A stretch of DNA of 64,000 nt from Odiellus spinosus (lineage: Eukaryota; Arthropoda; Arachnida; Opiliones; Phalangiidae): contig CAWUCO010000285.1 in NCBI GenBank assembly GCA_963920705.1, positions 1-64,000 of the forward strand. Direction: 5' to 3'. The notes below the pieces were generated by a model, which saw nothing but the letters and a program-made list of their open reading frames with translations, searched no databases and was not told the DNA's origin. The position numbers and the translations under genes are program-made. This document shows, one piece after another, positions 23,531-35,360 of this stretch; the stretch's first letter is position 1, and the number at the start of each line of letters is the position of its first letter.

Positions 23531-26500
23531 GAACGCCCCAAATCAAAAAATTAACTTAACAGCGTGCGCCAGGAGATTAGAACGAAAATAACAATAAAAA
23601 AGTTACGTAACTTAAACCTTAAGAAAATAACGAAAATTAAAGGGTTTGAAAGGAGATGAAATAGAAATTGGAAGTATAACACTTATTATTGAAGAAAACA
23701 AAGGCCCAAGCATGCAAAGATATGCGCAGTAATAAAAAAGGAAAAGGTAATTACGGTAAAAAAATATATTACACTCCCTCAAGATAAAAAAAACATATTA
23801 CACTCTGGGCATAAAAGAGAGATAATATACGGCCAGGGGTGTTGACAGTCCGCTAAAAAAAGCAGAATTATATTTCTGTAAAATTAAAGACTAGCGTGGT
23901 TTAAAGGTAAAAAATGTTTGATATTTAATAAAGGTCCGGAGTTTGAATCCACTTCGATAAAAATAATATTTCCAACCCTTAAAGCGAGTGTCGGCGCGAT
24001 CCTTGCCCCTTGAGTTTGCTCCACCGCACGACGCTTAAAAACTGACTGAATGTGCTGCCATCTATATTTTTCAAGTTTGCAGTAACGGTTTTTTTCCTAG
24101 CAGTCTTGGAAATAAGCCACTTTGTCTCCCCTCGCGTTTCACCCCCCCCCCCCTACTCCCCGAGTAGAGGAATATCGCTAGGGCCCTCTTTTTAGGCCAA
24201 TGGCGGGACATTAGGGGTATGTTCTCGAGAACTACAGTTTAGTTACGTAAAATAGATTTAAACAAAAAAAAAACTCGTTTTGGTTAGTTTGATAAAGCTT
24301 CTTTATTACTTACTCCGAAATACAAAATAGTATATGATTTAAAAAGCCTTAGTAAAAAAAAATCGTCTCTTTATGTCTGCCTTGATTACACAAGCGCCCG
24401 AATGTGATGGTGAATAATAGAAATTAGTGGACTAAGTAATATTATGATATCGAATTTGCTTTTGATTACAATTACCGACCAAAACAAATCGATAATCCGG
24501 TAGCGTAATCAGATGTATTACTTTCTGTGAGATACATTATACCTGCCGAGTCTTAAAACGGCTAAAGCCGGAACCTTAGCGCTATCAGCTAGATTATACA
24601 AGAGCGTTTCAATCGCTAACGAATAAATTGCAGACCGGCTACATTGAAAAAAGTTACAATCCCTCTCTGAAATATAAGCAGATGGATTAGTCGAATTATT
24701 ACGCGTTATTATGTTAAATAAAAACAAACTTGATCAATTTCCCGTCTTGAAAATAACGACGATTATATTCAAACCATTTTTTCATGGAAGATAATAATTA
24801 TAATTTCTAGAAATCTGTATAGGAAAACAAAGGGCACAAAGGGTTGTTGCGTATCGTTTTAAATTTTTTAAGAGGGAGCACTAAAACTGTGCTAAATGTT
24901 TACCGCATAAAATATAATAATAATGTTTTTAATCAAACACTAAAAATTTGCGAAATAATTATCAGTTCGTTTTTAATTGCCTTCTGAAATGCTTCCACAA
25001 GCTACTGACAGCCCTGGAATAAAGGAAAAGTTGTGTTAGAGGGCTTTGGATTTTATTATTATCCTTTATTGAAAAATATGTACAGCAGTCACTTTATATT
25101 TTAGTATTTTACAAAATAAAACAATTTCACAATTGTGCCCCCCCCCAATATGGAGGTGTTAAATGCGCATTTTTGGTGGGCAGTCAAGTGACGTCCTCAC
25201 ATCCCGCACGCGTCTGTATCAGGTCAAATTACAACAGGCTAAATTCTAGCCGCCTTAGCACAATTTCTATAATTTTGGATTTTCTTTGACAAGAGACGAA
25301 AGGAGGAAACTTGAAAAAGATTCGCGATAGTCAGTTTGTTTGGCCAAATGGGGGAAAATAAAAACGAGGAATTGGAGGGGAAAGTACAGTTTCAGAGGCT
25401 ATGAACGACACGAGTTAAAACTTGTGGCCGCTCTTCATGCCTTTACCCTTACATTATAGAAAAAGTGAGCCGGGAAACAACTTTAACTCCCCCCTCTAAT
25501 GTGTAAACAGGTGTTAAAAAGCGAGTAAGGTCTATTTTCGCCTACTGTTCTATTTTTCCCCCGCTATAGACATCTTGCGTTTATTTGGACCCCCTCGCCC
25601 CTCCAAAGGAGCTAAGCAACCTACAGAATCAGACAAGCAAAGGGGGATGAAACATGGGCATGCGATCATCATTCCCCTTTACTGGTCTGATTCAGTGGGT
25701 TCCCTACCCCCTTTTTGAAACTATGCCTACCCCCTTCTAAACTATTTACATCGCTCTTAGGAGTTTTATATTTTCCATATTTTCTCATGGATATTTTCCT
25801 GGCTACATTTCCGACTCCGTTTGGAAATGCGCCTGTCAGGGGGAGGGGGGATTGAAAGGGTTTTTGTTACAATATTATACGCAATTAGGTCAAATCCAAA
25901 AATAGTCTAAACGTTTATCCTTGATAAAATATTTTAAAAACTAATTTTCAATGATATCGGTCCCAATTGTACTTTTAATAATTCAGGGGAATATCTCTAT
26001 AATCTGAATTTTTTACAATTTGGGCGGTTGAAACATTTTCGGTATTTTCAATGAAAATACCGAAAATTCTGTAGGAAGTAATTTTTCAAGGAAAAATATT
26101 TTAAGGATTTTTCTACATGATCTATTTCGAAAAATAGCGCCACGAAGTTCACGGCCTAAAATAAATGATAAGTGATGATAAAGATCTCATTTTGGTTTGG
26201 GGATGTCCAAAATAATTTAAGGGCGCTGAGTACCCTGTTAACCCTCATATAAGGGCTGGGAGGAGAGGGGAAATATAAGGTCTGTTATGACTTCAAAGAC
26301 AATTGAGGGAGGGACGGTAATGTTTACAAATCCGTAAGCCACCTGTGCCTTTTCGCCCAGTGGGGGCGGTGATAAAGCAGAAAAGCGCCCTTCCCCCAAC
26401 CGTTCTTGTTGGCTTACTTACTCTTTGCTTTATGCAAGGTTCCAACCATTATGTCCAATTTTAAACCCCACCCCTCTTTCTTACCCAAAAATTACAAAAG

Positions 26501-27300
26501 GACCATAAAAAGCGTGTCAGATCAGGCTATTGCCCTTATTATCCATGAGAAAATAATCCAAAATGTGGCCCTTCAAAAAGACATTTGAGAAATCTTATTC
26601 CACAACGACAAATTGATGAAAATAGACCTCCCCGATAAAACTCTCTCTATCATAACTTCATTAGTTGCTGCAAGGTCACATTCCGTTTATTAGAGAGATA
26701 ATTTTGTGAGGGCGCATGGTCTAAAAAATAGACAAGAAATTACTTTCCCTCATGGGAAGGGGAGAATGGGGATTATATGGGTGAGAAAAGTAGGTGAAAA
26801 TAGACCTTATACTGCTAAAATAACTCTTAAAAGAGACCATATTATTTTCAAGGCCTCCTCCCCCATTCTCATTTTATACAAAAGAATAGAGAATATATAA
26901 AAAGGGGATTTCACAATCTGACTCAAATGCTTTCTTCAAGGTAAAATCGTTATCCAAATGATGAAATTAAACATTCAGTGGGTTAAAATTCCATGACCTT
27001 TTCCTTGTTTTTCCTGAACTTTGGCAACCCTGATTATGAATTGATTCAAGATATCTTCAAATAGCCTATTCTGATCAAAATGAGTCCCTTTCATTGGCTA
27101 GAACACCGGGACGTTTATTACCCCTCAAACGATACTACTCTTATTTTACGATTTTAAAGGAGTAATTTCACAAAATAAGACTTTTAACCTAAAGGGGAGG
27201 GATAGGATACTATATTGTACTTGCATGTAGTAGTTTTTCCATGGAAAAGACAAAGCAAAAATGACGATATTTTCGTTTCCATGAATCATAAAAATAAATT
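23531..27300. other. Long non-coding stretch
   Basis: About 3.8 kb without a supported gene. It contains poly-C and poly-A tracts (24140-24155, 25137-25146) and a fragment related to the MITE at 3418-3564 (about 25565-25675). ORFs here are under 70 codons and show no family features. Confidence 0.4.
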
Positions 27301-27311
27301 CGTACTTTTTT

Positions 27312-27381
27312 GGCTTTGGTATTTAAAATTTTTTGGCTTTGGTATTTAAAATTTTTTGGCTTTGGTATTTAAAATTTTAGA
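27312..27381. repeat. Three 22-bp tandem units
   Basis: TTTTTGGCTTTGGTATTTAA occurs three times in direct succession. Confidence 0.8.
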
Positions 27382-27784
27382 TTTGCTGTCAGTTGCAATT
27401 ACTTAATAATACAGTTAGAAAATTTATAGACTACGTATACATATGAAAATGTAATTATTTCCACTATTAGCAACCTGTGTTCCCAAGAGGAAGAGTTACA
27501 TTACTGTTAATAAAACTGAAATATGGCTTTGTGGCTTGGCTCATTGATACTCTGAAGTTTCATTGTATTTCCTCAATGTTTTTTTTTTTTTTTTATAGTA
27601 GACTGCTATATTTACAGTATTGTGTTGATATAGATAGCCTATTTGTTTTTGAGAAATAGACACCCTTCTGTCTGCTATGATAGGGGTCTAAATCACTCAT
27701 CCAATAAACAGTATGGTTAGATAATAATTATTTATCTATTCTCGGGCCCAAAGTCATGGAGTTGATTCGAGGTGGCGATGGTTC

Positions 27785-27905
27785 TCCCGAAACCGCGAAA
27801 GTTTTCCCGAAACCGCGAAAGTTTTCCCGAAATCGCGAAAGTTTGCCCGAAATCGCGAAAAAGTTTTCCCGAAATCGCGAAAGTTTTCCCGAAATCGCGA
27901 AAGTT
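27785..27905. repeat. Six ~20-bp tandem units
   Basis: GTTTTCCCGAAACCGCGAAA and variants (AATCGCGAAA) repeat six times. No function is evident. Confidence 0.8.
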
Positions 27906-30145
27906 ACAGTATCACTTTAATTTTGGAGTATAAAGGCCTGCTAATGAATCTTTTAGTTTTGAATTTCACAGCAATATTCCAGATTGATTTTCAAACCAAT
28001 AATTAAGTTAATGACGAATAAAAATTAAAAATAAGATAAATTTTTTTTACAGAATAGTTTGGTAGTAAACTGTTCTTTGTTAATCTAATATTCCAATTGA
28101 TCTATATCAAAATACATTGGAAATAGAATGAGAAAAGTTTTACTCTCAGATTGGCAAAACAATTAAAACTTTACAAGAAAATTCATAATAGCTGTCGAGC
28201 CTTGAGGAGAATTTTGCCTTTTTATCGTTGTTGCTAATGCGGAAAATAATTTTCTACTTTAGTTAATTTTTATCTACTCTCTTAAAAACAACATTCTAAA
28301 TCATTTGATTACGTAATTAGAACAAGGTAACAAAAAATATGAAGAGACCTATTTTGTGAGATTACTCCTTCAAAATCTTAAATGAGCAGCAATAACTGTT
28401 CTAGTAATTCTAAAAGAATTATTACCAATTTTATTGGCCAGATTTATTTTCGTGCACATGTCAATCTTTATTTATAAAGGCGTATTCTGTAATATTATAA
28501 TTTGTTTATATCTTAAGATTACATACCTTTATTACTAGCCTTTTTTAATAAAATTCGGAGAAAGATAGTAGAGATTCAGGAACTCTATGGTCAAAATTTC
28601 AAAATTTTCCAAAACAATTTATAAGCCTAACAAATTCTTGGACTTTGAAGAAATCCTGGCTCCCGCCAAAGACTCTATGGGAATAAATTAGCAGAATCAT
28701 TAATTAAATTATATTTAAATAAACATTAAAATACTTAAAATTACTTGAAAGAAGTAAAAAAATTTTGATTTTCATGCTAAACTGCCTCGGCCCTCGTAAA
28801 CCAAACTCCGGCGAAGGCTGACTGCCGCGGCGGCGCGGAAACTCGGAGGCTGAAGTCGGCTAAGGCCCCTACCGCCCAAGTTTCAAGTTTTTAGAACATG
28901 GCCTACATATTAATAATCCTGACCACCATTCATTCAAAAGATTCTGCAAAATTTATTTGATTAGTGTTTATATTGTTAATATATAGTTTAAATATAATTT
29001 AGAAACTTACAAACAATTCGAATTTCATTCGTGGTATCGTAGCCGCGTAATAAGAGCGCCGCTGCCAGACCGATTTCAAAAGTAAAACTTAAAACGGAAA
29101 GAGAGAAACAGCCGGTACAGCTGAGCTACCAAGACAGACGTGAGAAAACATGGACTGTTCAGCGAGACGCGTTAGCAGGCTACCGTTTTCATTATGTTGT
29201 ATGTCCCAGTTGAAGCCCCAGTCTAAGTTTTTGTATACACGTGACACATTTTATCCAATCATGGGACTTAGATGAAAAGGTCCATTTTTCAAATTTACAA
29301 AAAAATTACTACATCTAGCGGTTGAAATCGTAACTAAATCGAGCAGACGCTCGCTTTAAACCACGCTAGTCATTTTTCAAGATATCAAAAGTGGAAAGTG
29401 GAAAAATGAAGTCATTGGTTTCAAGTGCCATTGGTGTAGCTATTCTTATGGGCTTCACCATCTTGTTTTAGATTCCAAGAGATACGAGTAGCAATGAAAG
29501 GCATTTTCTTTAAACTCCAAGAAATGAGCGGATATAAGAGGTACTTTTCGGGATTCCAACAGAAAAGTAGAAATGAGAGGAATTATTTTGGAACTCGACA
29601 GTGATGGGCGCACTCCTTGTTGCTCCGTTCATTTGGATATTTTGTCTATAAATTTAAATAAAAGTTCAATGGATGGTGGATTCGGGAGGTGGTCAACTGG
29701 GCTATGGACCCTTGGATCACAGTTTTTTTGCCCAAAATATAAATTTTACGTATATAAAACGAAACCCATATTGGTATTTTGCCATTAATTGAAATTCTTC
29801 AGGGTGTCAAAGGTTAAGTCTCGTGAAATACCATTTTGGCTAATCTGGGCTTCAAAATGGGATCATTACAATCGTAGTAAAGCCAAGGCATGTGATAGAG
29901 TGTTAAGATCGTTTAAGAATGGGCTTCTAAAGGGAGCGTGAACTCTGGCAACAAGCGCTTTCTTATCGGTTTCGATTTTAGAAAAATAAAATAACGACAA
30001 AATCAATAATAAAAGTTACTAATTGCGAGGTACTAAGACTAACTTGGTTTTTCGGGGCTGATCGAGGATCGACTGTATTCCAATTTATTTGGCGCTGACT
30101 CTCGCGTTATTACGCTACCACCTAAAGGAACTAAAGGAAGGTGAG
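27906..30145. other. Non-coding stretch
   Basis: No gene is supported. A word found near 23890 (GACTAGCGTGGTTTAAAG) recurs inverted near 29352, indicating dispersed repeat fragments. Confidence 0.4.
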
Positions 30146-31845
30146 CATAAAGTTACTGAAGTTGAGAGGAGATGAGAGGTACAGTTGAGAGTGCGGAAAA
30201 TTTCTTAAGAAAGATGAGATTCGAGTTACTGAAGTTGAGAGGAGATGAGAGGTACAGTTGAGAGTGCGGAAAATTTCTTAAGAAAGATGAGCTTCGAGTT
30301 ACTGAAGTTGAGAGGAGATGAGAGGTACAGTTGAGAGTGCGGAAAATTTCTTAAGAAAGATGAGATTCGAGTTACTGAAGTTGAGAGGAGATGAGAGGTA
30401 CAGTTGAGAGTGCGGAAAATTTCTTAAGTAAGATGAGCTTCGAGTTACTGAAGTTGAGAGGAGATGAGAGGTACAGTTGAGAGTGCGGAAAATTTCTTAA
30501 GAAAGATGAGCTTCGAGTTACTGAAGTTGAGAGGAGATGAGAGGTACAGTTGAGAGTGCGGAAAATTTCTTAAGAAAGATGAGCTTCGAGTTACTGAAGT
30601 TGAGAGGAGATGAGAGGTACAGTTGAGAGTGCGGAAAATTTCTTAAGAAAGATGAGCTTCGAGTTACTGAAGTTGAGAGGAGATGAGAGGTACAGTTGAG
30701 AGTGCGGAAAATTTCTTAAGAAAGATGAGCTTCGAGTTACTGAAGTTGAGAGGAGATGAGAGGTACAGTTGAGAGTGCGGAAAATTTCTTAAGTAAGATG
30801 AGCTTCGAGTTACTGAAGTTGAGAGGAGATGAGAGGTACAGTTGAGAGTGCGGAAAATTTCTTAAGAAAGATGAGCTTCGAGTTACTGAAGTTGAGAGGA
30901 GATGAGAGGTACAGTTGAGAGTGCGGAAAATTTCTTAAGAAAGATGAGCTTCGAGTTACTGAAGTTGAGAGATGAGAGGTACAGTTGAGAGTGCGGAAAA
31001 TTTCTTAAGTAAGATGAGCTTCGAGTTACTGAAGTTGAGAGGAGATGAGAGGTACAGTTGAGAGTGCGGAAAATTTCTTAAGAAAGATGAGCTTCGAGTT
31101 ACTGAAGTTGAGAGGAGATGAGAGGTACAGTTGAGAGTGCGGAAAATTTCTTAAGAAAGATGAGCTTCGAGTTACTGAAGTTAAGAGGAGATGAGAGGTA
31201 TAGTTGAGAGTGCGGAAAATTTCTTAAGAAAGATGAGCTTCGAGTTACTGAAGTTGAGAGGAGATGAGAGGTACAGTTGAGAGTGCCGAAAATTTCTTAA
31301 GTAAGATGAGCTTCGAGTTACTGAAGTTGAGAGGAGATGAGAGGTACAGTTGAGAGTGCGGAAAATTTCTTAAGTAAGATGAGCTTCGAGTTACTGAAGT
31401 TGAGAGGAGATGAGAGGTACAGTTGAGAGTGCGGAAAATTTGTTAAGAAAGATGAGCTTCGAGTTACTGAAGTTGAGAGGAGATGAGAGGTACAGTTGAG
31501 AGTGCGGAAAATTTCTTAAGAAAGATGAGCTTCGAGTTACTGAAGTTGAGAGGAGATGAGAGGTACAGTTGAGAGTGCGGAAAATTTCTTAAGAAAGATG
31601 AGCTTCGAGTTACTGAAGTTGAGGGGAGATGAGAGGTACAGTTGAGAGTGCGGAAAATTTCTTAAGAAAGATGAGCTTCGAGTTACTGAAGTTGAGAGGA
31701 GATGAGAGGTACAGTTGAGAGTGCGGAAAATTTCTTAAGAAAGATGAGCTTCGAGTTACTGAAGTTGAGAGGAGATGAGAGGTACAGTTGAGAGTGCGGA
31801 AATTTTTTTAAGAAAGATGAGCTTCGAGTTATTGGAGTTGAGAGA
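30146..31845. repeat. 73-bp tandem array, 23 copies
   Basis: GAGAGTGCGGAAAATTTCTT occurs 23 times at 73-bp spacing. Units are nearly identical, differing mainly at AAGAAAG/AAGTAAG and GATTCG/GCTTCG. One unit (around 30960) has a short internal deletion. The period is not a multiple of three and all frames are closed, so it does not code. Homogeneity implies recent expansion. Confidence 0.95.
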
Positions 31846-31909
31846 TGAGATGAGCGTTCGGGAAATACAAATTTCCTTGTTAAAATCCCATAGATTACGA
31901 AATTGTTTC

Positions 31910-32015
31910 GCCGAAACCTAACCTAACCCATCCCAACCTTATTTTACCTAATTCATCCCAACCCAACTTAACCCATCCCAACTTAATCCATTCCAACATT
32001 ATCCAACCTGTTGCA
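31910..32015. repeat. CCTAAC/CCCAAC-rich degenerate repeat
   Basis: AACCTAACCTAACCCA is followed by variants with CATCCCAAC. It resembles degenerate arthropod-type CCTAA telomeric sequence, but no long perfect array is present. Similar stretches occur at 34795-35110. Confidence 0.6.
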
Positions 32016-33594
32016 TTTTAAAACTGAATATTCCAAATTTGCTTTTGTCCAACTTCCGTACTAAGATTTTTTTGAGTCGAAACCGGGCACCGAAATCAGT
32101 GGCAGCGGAACAGGTGGAGACAGAAGGTCATTGTCATCCTCTATTTAACCGGGTGGGTCAACCAGTGTGTGCCCCCCCCCAAATTGTTCAGTCAATACTC
32201 TGACTACTCTCTGAATATAATTGAATTCCACGTATTGTGAGAAAAAACAGTCTATTTTCTTAACTTGCGATCTACTATCGCTATGGGAAATCGCCATAGT
32301 CTTCCAAACATCTCTATAATAACCCTGGCTGAACTTTTCCATTTTGGAGAAAAACAAAAAAAAATGTATTCACAAACTGCGCGGTAAATATTCTTGAAGT
32401 GATAAACAAGGTGACGTTTTTAATTATCAACAATAGACTCTTCACTCGGCTGTTGGTCTTGGGCAACATATTTCCAAGTTCTTTAACGAAAAATGCGCCC
32501 CCCCCCCCAATTAAGTACCGTCCGCCGCCATGAACGAAATATACGTTATTTTTTGTTTCGCGACTATCCCGTCATCCACGCCAACTCGAGAGAGCCAATT
32601 AAAGATATAGCGTATTGATTGTCGGCGTTGAGAAGGTGGAGCTCGATTCCTCAGCTACCAATCGGAATCAAATGAAGGGAAATGAGTGAAATACTCTTTC
32701 TATCATTTTAAACCAATTCCCGATTTCCCTTAAAGGAATGGTGCGGTGTTAAAATATTTTTGCTGCAAACCCTTTAGTTAAACTCAAAACCAATTTTTCA
32801 AGTGTTAAAAAAAATTAAAATTAAGTATATTTTTAAATAAACAATTAAAACAAATTACATTGAGGGCACATAGGCGCCCGTATGAAGCTTTCCTGTAAAG
32901 CAAGAGCGCATTCGATACGTCACTTCAAGGTTTTTATTTCGGCAATAATCTGATTGGCCAAAGTAACTTGGCTCAGCTTTTACTCAATGGTAAAGTTGAC
33001 TACTACGCGCTTGAACGTTAAATCGACGACAGGTTATAACGGCAGTGCTCGCCAGTCTAACGAACGGGACGCCGACTGAAGGAGCATCTAACCCCGATAA
33101 GCCTTAGCCTAGGCCTAACTCCGTCGGCGATTCGGACTCTCGGAGAGTATCGTCATGCCGCGAATAGATCCGTTTGAAGTTGAACCAGTGTACCGTATAA
33201 AAACTTAGTCCAAACCGAGAACTAAAATTTTTGCATTCTTTTATAATACAACTTGGCATTTTGAACTTTTTTTAAAACAACACCGATTAAAAAACGAAGG
33301 ATTCTAGACTTTACTGTCTCAGACTCTCTCCCCTCGGAGTCTCATTTCATTGGTTTATAAGTTATTTCTATTGGCCTATCAGATTGCTAGCCTGGCCAAG
33401 CACGACAGAGAAGTTTAGAATTAGGGGAAAAAGGGCCACGTCCATACTAAATTTATTTTTAACTATAAAATTATTATTATTATTAAAAATTAATTTTGAG
33501 TTATAAATTTCTGTTGCCAAGAGTGCTATTGACCCTTAGAGGCAAAAAAACTTTATGGGTGAACCATTCCTTTAAAGTTTATTGTATTTCAAGT
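32016..33594. other. Non-coding stretch
   Basis: Contains poly-C tracts (32170-32180, 32498-32508) and no supported gene. Confidence 0.4.
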
Positions 33595-33770
33595 ATCATT
33601 TCTCGCTTCTGTACCATTGGGTACAATCCCATTGGGTCGATTCCCATTCGAACGAATCCCATTGGACCGATAGTCCCAATGGACCGACTGTCCCATTGGA
33701 CCACCTATCCCATTCGACCGCAAAACCCGCACTTCTCCGGGTTTATGATTCGGTCCAATGGGACAAGAAT
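33595..33770. repeat. CCCATTGG/CCCATTCG degenerate repeat
   Basis: ATCCCATTGG, CCCATTCGA and CCAATGGACCGA recur irregularly, continuing into the dispersed repeat paired with 608-940. Both strands show chance ORFs. Confidence 0.55.
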
Positions 33771-34035
33771 CTTTGCTTAAATATACCCGATGGGATTTAC
33801 ATAATTAAATTCCCGGGAGCGCAAAGATTAAATCTTTGCAAGCAAACGATTTGATGGACTTATAGTAATTTAATGGTCAAGTAACTTGAGCACTAGACCC
33901 AAACATTTCGTAATATATTAATGAAATGTTATTGTTTAGAAAAACAAAATATTTTTTAATCAACGAAATTCAAGTTTATAAAGGGAAATGTTGATTTTAA
34001 TTAATATTTTTAAGTCATATTCATGAGATTACAAT
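33710..34035. repeat. Inverted partner of 608-940
   Basis: Reverse complement shares CTAGACCCAAACATTTCGTA-type and ATGACTTAAAATTTTAA-type segments with 608-940. Confidence 0.6.
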
Positions 34036-34199
34036 ATATAAACGTACTTGAAATTCTTAAATTTCTATAGAGTTCCTAACCCAGCCCAACCTAGCCGAAC
34101 CTATGGGATTTTAACACGGTTCTTGACTAATTAGAATTAGGAGAGCTCAGAAAAATACTTATAAAAATCTACGACCAACAGAAATTTGGTAAAACGTAT

Positions 34200-34400
34200 T
34201 TGAAATTTTCAAATCTCCATATTAAAATACAAGAGTTCCTAGCCCCAATCAACCTAACCTATGTGATTTTAACACGGAGATTTGAAAGTTTCATTTAAGT
34301 TTTGCTCCTATTTATGATGGTCGTAGATTCTTTTAACACGGAGATTTGAAAGTTTCATTTAAGTTTTGCTCCTATTTCTGATGGTCGTAGATTCTTTTAC
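34200..34400. repeat. Short tandem duplication, ~62-bp unit
   Basis: The segment TTTTAACACGGAGATTTGAA followed by AGTTTCATTTAAGTTTTGCTCC and GATGGTCGTAGATTC occurs twice in succession (from about 34268 and 34330). Confidence 0.7.
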
Positions 34401-34439
34401 GTATTTTTCTAACTCCGCAGGTACTAGTAAGAGTCTACC

Positions 34440-35360
34440 CCATTTGATCCAATTTCATCTCCTCCAATCTCATTTCTCCTAATTCCCATTTCGCCCAGTC
34501 CTATATCGCCCAATTCCCATTTGGCCTAATCCTATTTCGCCCAATCACATATAACTCAATTCCTATTTCGCTTAAGTCCCATTTGGACCAATCCCATTTC
34601 GCCTACTATCCATTTCCCCTAATTTCCATCTCGCCAAATAATATTTCGATTATTTTGCCCAATTTTTATTTCGCCCAATCCACTCCCAAGGTAAATGCCT
34701 TCGCGAACAATATCCTCTTGATAGGTTCCTTAGACCCGTTTAATCATTTCTGCACGCACTTCTTCATGTATCTAAAGAACAACTTAATTGATTAGTTTTG
34801 GTAACCTAACCCAACCCAACCTACCTTAACTCAACCCAACTCAACCGAACGCAGCCTAACCCAATACAACCCAACCTAACCAGGCCTACCCCAACCCAAT
34901 TTAAAGAACAATTTACTTTATTAGTATTGATAACCTAACCTAACTTAACTCAACCCAACCTAACCTACCCAACAAATTTATTAGTTTTGATAACCTAACC
35001 TAACTTAACTTAACCCAACCAACCCTAAACCAACCCAACCCAACAAATTTCCTTTATTAATTTTGATAATCTAACCCAACCCAATTTACCATAACCCAAC
35101 CCAACCTATCCTAATAAAATTAAGCAAAACGGGAAGAGGAATTTTTAGGTTGGGAATTGATAATTCTGAGCTAACTGATAAAACGATTGGGCGAAGTGGG
35201 ACTGGGCTAATTGAGACAAGGAATTTTTAGTTTGGGCGAATTTTGAATCGATAATTTTGGGCCAGATTATAATACGTTTGGGTGAAGTAAGATTGCGCGA
35301 AATGCAAATAAATTATTTTGGGCCAAACATTCTTTGGGCGAAATATTTGGGAGAAAGGGG
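34440..35360. repeat. Degenerate CCCATTTCGCC and CCTAACCCAACC repeats
   Basis: 34440-34690 is built from variants of TCCCATTTCGCCCAAT. 34795-35110 is built from CCTAACCCAACC words, with a ~60-bp higher-order unit starting TTTATTAGTTTTGATAACC. 35150-35360 has complement-like TTGGGCGAA words. No gene. Confidence 0.65.

Noticed and set aside
23930..23980. Possible tRNA (GGTCCGGAGTTTGAATCC-like T-arm)
   Set aside because: No matching acceptor stem or D-arm could be formed around it. No tRNA or rRNA gene was found in the window.
31910..35110. Interstitial telomere array of CCTAA type
   Set aside because: Only degenerate CCTAAC/CCCAACC words; no run of perfect pentamers long enough to call telomeric.
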